The translations under genes and the position numbers were made by a program. DNA of 10,855 bases from an uncultured Desulfovibrio sp. (GTDB lineage Bacteria > Desulfobacterota > Desulfovibrionia > Desulfovibrionales > Desulfovibrionaceae): assembly GCA_910587035.1 (NCBI GenBank), contig CAJUMQ010000042.1:1-10855 (forward strand), read 5' to 3'. Numbering within the stretch: the stretch's first letter is position 1; the number at the start of each line of letters is the position of its first letter. Positions 6,106 through 10,855 of this stretch are shown one piece after another. Below the pieces are notes generated by a model. The model had not been told where the DNA came from. It saw only the letters and a list, made by a program, of their open reading frames with translations, and did no database searches.

Positions 6106-7968
6106 ATGCAGCTTCAGAAAATGGCCCACTACATCGACCAGCAGTACGATGCTGAAAAAGCCATGCTGGACGAATGCAGGGCCGGGGATTTCACCCTCGA
6201 CAACCCTTATGTCAAGCTAAATCCCTATCTCATCGCCCCCCTCACAGCGCTGGTGCATTTCAGGACAAAAGAGCCCCGCGCTGTCACAGTGCTTGTAAAG
6301 GGCAAGGACGATGGCGGTGACATGGGCATCACCTACAAACCCGCCACAGAGCATTTTGTCCAGGTTCTCGGTCTGTATCCCGACTATGAGAACACCGTGG
6401 AAATCAGCCTGGATGACGGCAGCAAAAAGACCCTCAAAATCAAAACGGACAAGGCTCCGGACAGTGTCCACAAGCCCACGTTCATTGAAACCACAGCGCA
6501 GTATATGGATGGCAAGATAGTCATCCTGAGCCCCACCTCCAGCGCCAGCTTGGCCGGCTATGACTACAGGGGGGACGTGCGCTGGTACATCACCCTCAAT
6601 CTTGCCTTTGACCTCAAGCGCGTACGCAATGGCCGCTTCCTCATGGGCACCCACAGGCTGCTGATGCCGCCCTATCATACCACAGGCCTTTACGAGTTTG
6701 GCGCCATTGGCAAAATCTACAAGGAATATCGCATCCCTGGCGGCTACCATCACGACCAGTTTGAAATGGAAGATGGCAATCTTCTCATCCTTACCCAGAA
6801 GCCGGAACGCGGCACAGTGGAAGACTGCCTGGTGCTGGTGGACAGAAACAGCGGCACCATTCTGAAGGAATGGGACTACCAGAAGATCCTCCCCACCAAT
6901 GTGGGCGGCTCTGGCAGCCAGGATGCCCATGACTGGTTCCACAACAATGCCGTATGGTATGACAAAAAGACAAATTCCCTCACCCTCTCCGGCAGACATC
7001 AGGATGCCGTGATCAATATCGATTATGATACTGGCAAGCTCAACTGGATCATTGGCGACCCGGAGGGCTGGCCCGAAGACATGCAGAAGTATTTCTTCAA
7101 GCCGGTGGGCGACCTGAGCAAGTTCGACTGGCAGTATGAGCAGCATGCCTGCGTCGTGCTTCCGGATGGCGATGTAATGTGCTTTGACAATGGCCACTGG
7201 CGAGCCAAGGTAAAGGAAAAATATGTGCCCGCCAGGGACAATTTCTCCCGTGGCGTGCGCTACCGCATCAATCCCGAAAAAATGGAGATTGAGCAGGTAT
7301 GGCAGTATGGCAAGGAGAGAGGTTCCGATTTCTTCTCCACCTATATCTGCAATGTCGAATACTATGGCGATGGACATTACATGGTGCATTCCGGAGGCAC
7401 CGGCAAATTCAAGGGTGAGCCCTGCAACAGGCCGCCTGTGCAGTTCCGCGGCGATGACGAGAAATATCTCGAAATGCAGTCCATTACCGTGGAAATCAAG
7501 GACGACAAGGTCGTTTACGAAATGCGCGTGCCTGGCAACTACTATCGGGCCGAAAAACTCTGGCTCTATGATCGCGAGGATCAGCTCACCTTTGGCAAGG
7601 GGCAGCTCCTGGGCACCCTTGGCGTGACCCCGACCTTCGATACCATCCCGGAACTGCCTGTAAGCAAGACAGTGCCTGAAAAGAACAGGCTTGCGCTTAT
7701 TCAGGAAGTGGACAGGCTGGTGCTCAAGGGGCTCTTTGAAAAAGGCCAGATGGTTGAGCTGCTGCTGGAAGGCAGGGACAGCACTGTGGCCTATTTTGTG
7801 CCAACCACAAAAAGGCCTTTCCTGGCCATGTGCGTGGGCACATTCCTTGAAGCGGATGATCGGGCCGTGACCTTCCCCATCAGCCTTGAGGGACTCTCCG
7901 GTCACTACAAGATCTCGATTATCATTGATGATCAAAAATATGACACTGGCCTTGAGCTGGATGTGTAA
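6106..7968 (+). CDS. assT: Arylsulfate sulfotransferase without signal peptide
   Basis: A 620-residue member of the bacterial PAPS-independent aryl-sulfotransferase (ASST) family, which moves a sulfuryl group from a phenolic sulfate ester to another phenol through a sulfo-histidine. Residues 30-120 look like the N-terminal beta-sandwich domain; the rest is the six-bladed propeller with repeated GN/DGN turns. Family hallmarks include HHD at 215-217, D-W-F-H at 276-279, S-G-R-H at 295-298, Q-H at 346-347, F-D-N-G at 360-363 and Q-V-W-Q-Y-G-K-E-R-G near 400. By spacing, H347, R366 and H428 are candidates for E. coli AssT H356, R374 and H436. The N-terminus (MQLQKMAHYIDQ) has no signal peptide or anchor, so the enzyme appears cytoplasmic, unlike periplasmic E. 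coli AssT. The start has GGGAGG 6 bases upstream; a small hairpin (CCGGC/GCCGG, 6066-6080) lies before that. The stop overlaps the next start. Confidence 0.88.
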   Translation: MQLQKMAHYIDQQYDAEKAMLDECRAGDFTLDNPYVKLNPYLIAPLTALVHFRTKEPRAVTVLVKGKDDGGDMGITYKPATEHFVQVLGLYPDYENTVEISLDDGSKKTLKIKTDKAPDSVHKPTFIETTAQYMDGKIVILSPTSSASLAGYDYRGDVRWYITLNLAFDLKRVRNGRFLMGTHRLLMPPYHTTGLYEFGAIGKIYKEYRIPGGYHHDQFEMEDGNLLILTQKPERGTVEDCLVLVDRNSGTILKEWDYQKILPTNVGGSGSQDAHDWFHNNAVWYDKKTNSLTLSGRHQDAVINIDYDTGKLNWIIGDPEGWPEDMQKYFFKPVGDLSKFDWQYEQHACVVLPDGDVMCFDNGHWRAKVKEKYVPARDNFSRGVRYRINPEKMEIEQVWQYGKERGSDFFSTYICNVEYYGDGHYMVHSGGTGKFKGEPCNRPPVQFRGDDEKYLEMQSITVEIKDDKVVYEMRVPGNYYRAEKLWLYDREDQLTFGKGQLLGTLGVTPTFDTIPELPVSKTVPEKNRLALIQEVDRLVLKGLFEKGQMVELLLEGRDSTVAYFVPTTKRPFLAMCVGTFLEADDRAVTFPISLEGLSGHYKISIIIDDQKYDTGLELDV

Positions 7969-8894
7969 TGGAAACCTACGACGTAGTAATTGTGGGCGCA
8001 GGCCCGGCTGGGATGACCGCAGCCGTATATGCCGCGCGCGCCAATATGAAAACCCTGCTCCTGGATTCCCTGGCGCCTGGTGGCAATATTGTCAACACCA
8101 ATGAGATAGCCAATTATCTTGGTGTGGGCACCATCAATGGAGCCGAGCTGGCCATCAAGATGTTTGAGCAGACAGGCGAGGCCGGCGCGGAGTTCGATTA
8201 TAAAACCGTGGTGGACATTGAGGACACCGGCAGGGACAAGATTGTTGTCTGCCAGGAGGATGACGCCCGCTATGCAGCCAGGGCGGTCATCATCGCCACA
8301 GGCACCAAACCACGCCGCCTGGGCATTCCAGGCGAGGATGCCCATGCCGGAGCCGGCATAAGCTGGTGCGCCATATGCGATGGCGCCCAGTATCGGGGCA
8401 GGGATGTTGTGGTCATCGGAGGCGGCAATTCCGCCGTGGAGGAATCCCTCTACCTGGCCAGTATTGTTCGCAAACTCACAGTAATCACCATGTTTGACCT
8501 TACAGCCGACCCATCTGCATGCGACAAGCTCAGGGCCATGCCAAATGTCAGCATTTATCCCTGGCAGGATGTGCTTGAATTTCTTGGCAAGGCCAAACTG
8601 GAGGGGGTGCGCTTCCGCCCCAACAGGGAGGAAGGCGAACCCCGGGTCGTAACCTGCGATGGCGTGTTTGAGTACATTGGCCTTGAACCCACCGCCGGTT
8701 TCTGCAAAAATCTGGGCATACGCGATGAGCGGGGCTGCATTCTTGTGGATGCGACCATGGCCACAAAAAGGCCAGGCATTTTTGCCGCCGGCGATATTCT
8801 GGCCAAGCAGTTGCGGCAGGTGGCGACGGCTTGCGGCGATGGCGCCCTTGCCGGGCATTTTGCGGCGGCATATGTGGAAAAACTTCGTCAGTAA
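7968..8894 (+). CDS. trxB: Thioredoxin reductase, atypical cofactor site
   Basis: A 308-residue low-molecular-weight thioredoxin reductase: FAD-binding G-A-G-P-A-G at 10-15, redox centre C134-A-I-C137, a second Rossmann motif G151-G-G-N-S-A, and the C-terminal FAD motif G270-I-F-A-A-G-D. It passes electrons from a reduced cofactor through FAD to thioredoxin in the cytoplasm. Where NADPH-dependent enzymes carry the 2'-phosphate-binding H-R-R-x3-R-A, this protein has T-M-F-D-L-T-A-D (174-181), so it may prefer NADH or another donor. That preference is inference. The start codon shares a base with the assT stop (TAATG) and has no strong ribosome site of its own, pointing to translational coupling with AssT. 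A strong hairpin separates it from the thioredoxin gene. Other flavin oxidoreductases of the fold are unlikely given the CxxC. Confidence 0.9.
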   Translation: METYDVVIVGAGPAGMTAAVYAARANMKTLLLDSLAPGGNIVNTNEIANYLGVGTINGAELAIKMFEQTGEAGAEFDYKTVVDIEDTGRDKIVVCQEDDARYAARAVIIATGTKPRRLGIPGEDAHAGAGISWCAICDGAQYRGRDVVVIGGGNSAVEESLYLASIVRKLTVITMFDLTADPSACDKLRAMPNVSIYPWQDVLEFLGKAKLEGVRFRPNREEGEPRVVTCDGVFEYIGLEPTAGFCKNLGIRDERGCILVDATMATKRPGIFAAGDILAKQLRQVATACGDGALAGHFAAAYVEKLRQ

Positions 8895-8905
8895 TACATC
8901 AAAAG

Positions 8906-8929
8906 GCCCCGCGCCGGCAGGCGCGGGGC
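8906..8929 (+). other. Strong intercistronic hairpin between trxB and trxA
   Basis: GCCCCGCGCC (8906-8915) and GGCGCGGGGC (8920-8929) form a perfect 10-bp G+C stem with a GGCA loop, 11 bases after the trxB stop. No T-run follows; the trxA ribosome site begins 6 bases later. It is more likely to act as a stability or processing element, or to lower read-through, than as a full terminator. Confidence 0.55.
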
Positions 8930-8942
8930 GTTGCGAGGAAAC

Positions 8943-9254
8943 ATGCTTAAGGAAATTACAACAGCCGAATATGAGGCGCTTGATAAAAAAGGACCATATC
9001 TTCTTGAATTCTATTCAAAAACCTGTGGCCCATGCAAAATGCTGGCCTTTGTGCTGAAAGATGTGGACAAGGCCGATCCCTCCCTGCCCATTTATCAGGC
9101 CGAGTTCAACGAAAATGAGGAACTCAAAAATAGCCTGGGTGTTTCCGGATTTCCGACCCTTCTGTTTATGCGCGATGGCAAGGAAGTCACCCGCCTGGAA
9201 GGGCTGAAACAGAAGCCGGTGATTCTTGCCGAAATTGCCAAACTCAAAGGCTAG
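8943..9254 (+). CDS. trxA: Thioredoxin with TCGPC active site
   Basis: A 103-residue thioredoxin-fold protein with redox centre C28-G-P-C31 and the cis-proline segment G-F-P-T-L near residue 75. It should accept electrons from the reductase encoded just upstream and reduce disulfides in the cytoplasm. Two classical residues differ: the tryptophan before CGPC is T27, and the buried aspartate (D26 in E. coli) is E22. Such changes can shift redox potential and partner choice, so this may be a dedicated rather than a general thioredoxin. I chose ATG 8943, with GAGG a few bases upstream; an in-frame TTG at 8931 would start right at the foot of the hairpin. It is the last gene of the block. Confidence 0.88.
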   Translation: MLKEITTAEYEALDKKGPYLLEFYSKTCGPCKMLAFVLKDVDKADPSLPIYQAEFNENEELKNSLGVSGFPTLLFMRDGKEVTRLEGLKQKPVILAEIAKLKG

Positions 9255-9271
9255 GTAGGATATAGACCAGG

Positions 9272-9323
9272 GCAAGACATTATAAAAAATATGGCATGCC
9301 TGTTATTTTAACTTGCTTTTTTT
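9272..9323 (+). terminator. Imperfect terminator after trxA
   Basis: GCAAG (9272-9276) can pair with CTTGC (9312-9316), with AAAATA (9286-9291) and TATTTT (9304-9309) pairing inside, and a run of seven T (9317-9323) follows directly. The stem is short and interrupted. It stands between the thioredoxin gene and the tRNA promoter, where the operon would be expected to end. Confidence 0.35.
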
Positions 9324-9341
9324 GAGACAGGCCATTATATA
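9313..9341 (+). promoter_or_regulatory. Sigma-70-type promoter of the tRNA gene
   Basis: TTGCTT (9313-9318) and TATATA (9336-9341) are spaced by 17 bases, with the expected transcription start about 5 bases before the tRNA. TATATT at 9338-9343 is an alternative -10 with a longer spacer. The -35 overlaps the 3' part of the possible operon terminator. Confidence 0.5.
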
Positions 9342-9352
9342 TTACAAAGCGA

Positions 9353-9429
9353 CGCGGGGTGGAGCAGTTCGGTAGCTCGTCGGGCTCATAACCCGAAGGC
9401 CCAAGGTTCAAATCCTTGCCCCGCAACCA
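9353..9429 (+). tRNA. Initiator tRNA-fMet (CAT)
   Basis: A complete 77-base tRNA with the CCA end encoded. The anticodon CAT is at 9387-9389. The initiator hallmarks are present: an unpaired C at position 1 opposite A, and three consecutive G-C pairs (GGG 9382-9384 with CCC after the loop) next to the anticodon loop. The TTCAAAT T-loop and a D-arm very close to the E. coli fMet tRNA are also visible. It delivers formyl-methionine for translation initiation. An integrase gene lies just downstream and convergent, so this tRNA is the likely attachment gene of the element, with its 3' end restored or left intact. Confidence 0.97.
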
Positions 9430-9437
9430 GAAATTTC

Positions 9438-9469
9438 AAGGGGTTACACAATGTAACCCCTTATTTTTT
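9438..9469 (+). terminator. Intrinsic terminator of the tRNA gene
   Basis: AAGGGGTTACA (9438-9448) and TGTAACCCCTT (9452-9462) form a perfect 11-bp stem, and six T follow (9464-9469). It begins 9 bases after the tRNA. On the opposite strand only AAATT-type sequence follows the stem, so it is mainly a plus-strand terminator, though it may also slow integrase transcription entering the tRNA. Confidence 0.85.
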
Positions 9470-9488
9470 GTATCACCATTGTATCACC
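9468..9488. repeat. Tandem 10-bp direct repeat at the integrase 3' end
   Basis: TTGTATCACC occurs at 9468-9477 and again at 9479-9488, one base apart, so the two copies are 11 bp from start to start, about one helical turn. The second copy covers the integrase stop codon. Position and spacing suit arm-type binding sites for the integrase or its directionality factor next to the tRNA attachment site; this role is inferred. Confidence 0.55.
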
Positions 9489-10488
9489 GTTTATGAATAT
9501 CATCTAATGAGGGCATTAAACTTGCTGCTCTTGCTTGGCTGCCAGCCGTTACATGGGCATAGACAGCGCCAGTTGTGGCTACATTGCTATGTCCGAGTTG
9601 AGCCGACACAGCTGCCAGGTCGGCTCCATTGGCAAGCATTTCCGTTGCCGCGATATGTCGGATATCATAAAAACGCATTTTGACACCAGCACGTTTACAA
9701 GCAAGTTCCCAAGCCGTTCTATAGGATAAAACTTTTTGCCCTTCTCTATGACACACCCACGGAATACCGGCTTTCATATCAACTTCATATCGTTCCCTGG
9801 CCTCTAATAAATATGCTTCATGGGGTACAACGGTTTTGATCCTGCCAGACTTCCCTTGATGGATTATGACAACACCTCGGCGCCAATTGAAAGCTACCCA
9901 TGTGAGTCCAAAAAGTTCCACCTGTCCTGGACGCAAAGCCAAAAAGAAGGCTGTTTTCACAGCCCATTGTAGATATGATGGCAACTCTTGATAAAGCTTG
10001 CGCAGATCCTCAACCTTTGGCTGGAAAATTGGCTTCATAACTTTGAGCTTTTTATAATCTCGCCATGGATTTAAGCATATTAAATCCTGGTCAACACCCC
10101 ATGCAAGTATTGCGCGGATATATGCTTGGTAGTTGTTAATTGTATGGTTGCTTGCTCCTTTAGTGCGCAGCTCATTGCGCATTCTTTCCAAATCGTGTCG
10201 ATTTAGGCTTTCAGCATATTTATCACGAAAACTGGCTGCCGCGCCATGAGCCAGGCAACTTACAATACAAGCTTTTGTCCTTGGATGAAAATCTGTTCTT
10301 GCACGAAAAAATTGTATAGCTAATTCTCCAAGGCTCAGTCTGTTCTCCGTTTCATTCTGCGCAGCAAGCCTTTCCGATTCAAATGCCCTAGCTTCTTTTT
10401 CTGTCTTAAAGTAACGGCGTTTTTCTTTGGCATTCTCGCGCCATTTAGCAAACCACAGGTTTCGATTTTTTAAATAATGAACGCTCAT
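9484..10488 (-). CDS. int: Tyrosine-recombinase integrase (phage/island type)
   Basis: A 334-residue site-specific recombinase from ATG 10488. The N-terminal part (about 1-50) is basic and aromatic, like an arm-binding domain; 51-140 resembles the SAM-like core-binding domain; 155-320 is the catalytic domain. Catalytic candidates are R186 (A-L-R-P-G), K213, R277 in Y-D-I-R-H, H300 in L-G-H-S and the nucleophile Y310 in V-Y-A-H-V. The first histidine of the usual H-x-x-R box is Y274, a variant I believe occurs in other phage integrases. It faces and ends 55 bp from the initiator tRNA, the usual layout for tRNA-inserted elements. Its ATG overlaps the stop of the upstream small gene (ATGA), so it is probably translated by coupling. 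An in-frame TTG three codons upstream is less likely. Lower G+C than the 2073-9254 block fits an acquired element. Confidence 0.93.
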   Translation of the reverse strand: MSVHYLKNRNLWFAKWRENAKEKRRYFKTEKEARAFESERLAAQNETENRLSLGELAIQFFRARTDFHPRTKACIVSCLAHGAAASFRDKYAESLNRHDLERMRNELRTKGASNHTINNYQAYIRAILAWGVDQDLICLNPWRDYKKLKVMKPIFQPKVEDLRKLYQELPSYLQWAVKTAFFLALRPGQVELFGLTWVAFNWRRGVVIIHQGKSGRIKTVVPHEAYLLEARERYEVDMKAGIPWVCHREGQKVLSYRTAWELACKRAGVKMRFYDIRHIAATEMLANGADLAAVSAQLGHSNVATTGAVYAHVTAGSQARAASLMPSLDDIHKR

Positions 10489-10658
10489 AACCCGCAAGCC
10501 TTAGCAAAGTCTTTTGGGTTGAGAGTCTTTTTGGCGGATTTGCGTTGTTCTGATTCGGGAACAATTCCCAGCAATTCTTTTACTCGGCGGCGACATTCTT
10601 CCAAACGCCGTTCCGCCTCATATTGTTCAATAATGGCTCTTTCAAGTTCTGTTCGCAT
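10485..10658 (-). CDS. 57-aa charged small protein coupled to the integrase
   Basis: ATG at 10658 starts a 57-residue frame preceded by GAGGA 8 bases upstream. The stop TGA (10487-10485) overlaps the integrase ATG as ATGA. Residues 1-30 are dense in E and R (for example E-A-E-R-R-L-E-E-C-R-R-R) and are predicted as a continuous amphipathic helix, possibly a coiled coil; the rest is basic and ends in A-C-G-L. I do not recognise a family. Its place directly before int suggests a recombination directionality factor or integrase partner, or simply a small phage protein. No helix-turn-helix typical of excisionases is evident. Confidence 0.7.
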   Translation of the reverse strand: MRTELERAIIEQYEAERRLEECRRRVKELLGIVPESEQRKSAKKTLNPKDFAKACGL

Positions 10659-10730
10659 ATTATGATTCCTCTTTCAAATATGCATTTATTGTCTGTATAT
10701 TGTTTAATTTGGCAATGAAATCGGGCCAGC

Positions 10731-10855
10731 CTATTGGATCTGTTTATCTGCCAGCTTCATGCCAGGCTCAAACCAGATAATTTCATAAGGCTGCCCAGGC
10801 TCCCGACAAAAATAAAAACCCCGCTCGGTTGGCGGGGTGTCTGTCCATTCAAGGG
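10731..10855 (-). CDS. 3' end of a small phage-like gene, truncated by the window
   Basis: The minus-strand frame enters from the right edge and gives 40 residues before TAG (10733-10731). It contains the run W-T-D-T-P-P-T-E-R-G-F-Y-F and later Y-E-I-I-W-F-E-P-G. The pattern W-x-D/P-T-P-P-T-E-x-G-x-Y-x-x-R is one I associate with short hypothetical proteins of prophages. Function unknown. It lies 72 bp upstream of the 57-aa gene in the same direction and probably belongs to the same element. The codons for P-P-T-E-R-G create a terminator-like hairpin (CCCCGC/GCGGGG, 10819-10837) with a T-rich minus-strand tail. Confidence 0.6.
   Translation of the reverse strand, partial: LEWTDTPPTERGFYFCREPGQPYEIIWFEPGMKLADKQIQ

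Noticed and set aside
6217..7935. Long minus-strand frame of 572 codons opposite assT, and a similar 308-codon frame opposite trxB (7932-8858)
   Set aside because: Both mirror well-supported genes, have antisense-type composition, and show no recognisable motif.
8931..8942. TTG start for thioredoxin at 8931
   Set aside because: It sits at the foot of the intercistronic hairpin with no free ribosome site; ATG 8943 gives a normal thioredoxin N-terminus.
10477..10665. Plus-strand frame of 62 codons near the right end
   Set aside because: Exactly opposite the 57-aa minus-strand gene that has a ribosome site and overlaps int; a shadow.
1..10855. CRISPR arrays, insertion sequences with terminal repeats, rRNA
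   Set aside because: No regularly spaced repeats, no transposase motif and no rRNA sequence were seen on either strand.

Overview
The window looks like a chromosomal segment of a Desulfovibrio-like sulfate-reducing bacterium. The main clue is the large porin at 2073-3668, which I recognise as the Desulfovibrio-type outer membrane homotrimeric porin. The G+C-rich codon use of the central genes also fits. This assignment is an inference; no rRNA or dissimilatory sulfate-reduction gene is present to confirm it.

There are three regions. (1) 1-1392 is strikingly AT-rich and holds the 3' part of one gene, a HAD-phosphatase/UbiA-prenyltransferase fusion of the decaprenyl-phosphate phosphoribosyltransferase type. 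It is probably the end of a horizontally acquired surface-polysaccharide cluster. About 660 bp without a convincing gene follow. (2) 2073-9254 is a compact, co-directional block: porin, Crp/Fnr-type regulator, 12-13-helix DASS/SLC13-like permease, arylsulfate sulfotransferase (AssT) without a signal peptide, thioredoxin reductase and thioredoxin. The assT stop and trxB start share one base (TAATG). (3) 9353-10855 holds an initiator tRNA-fMet with its own terminator and, convergent to it, a tyrosine integrase. The integrase is coupled by an ATGA overlap to a 57-aa charged protein. The 3' end of a further small phage-like gene reaches the right edge. This is one end of an integrated element that uses the tRNA as its attachment gene.

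The central block reads as a sulfate-ester module. The porin would admit small anions across the outer membrane, the permease would move an organic anion or sulfate across the inner membrane, and the apparently cytoplasmic AssT would transfer sulfuryl groups between phenolic compounds. A private, unusual thioredoxin reductase/thioredoxin pair is made with it, and a Crp-like protein with non-standard DNA-contact residues may control it. That differs from the textbook AssT, which is periplasmic and depends on a Dsb-formed disulfide. The two inverted repeats flanking the regulator gene (3758-3775 at its start codon, 4544-4566 in front of the permease) are the best candidates for control sites.
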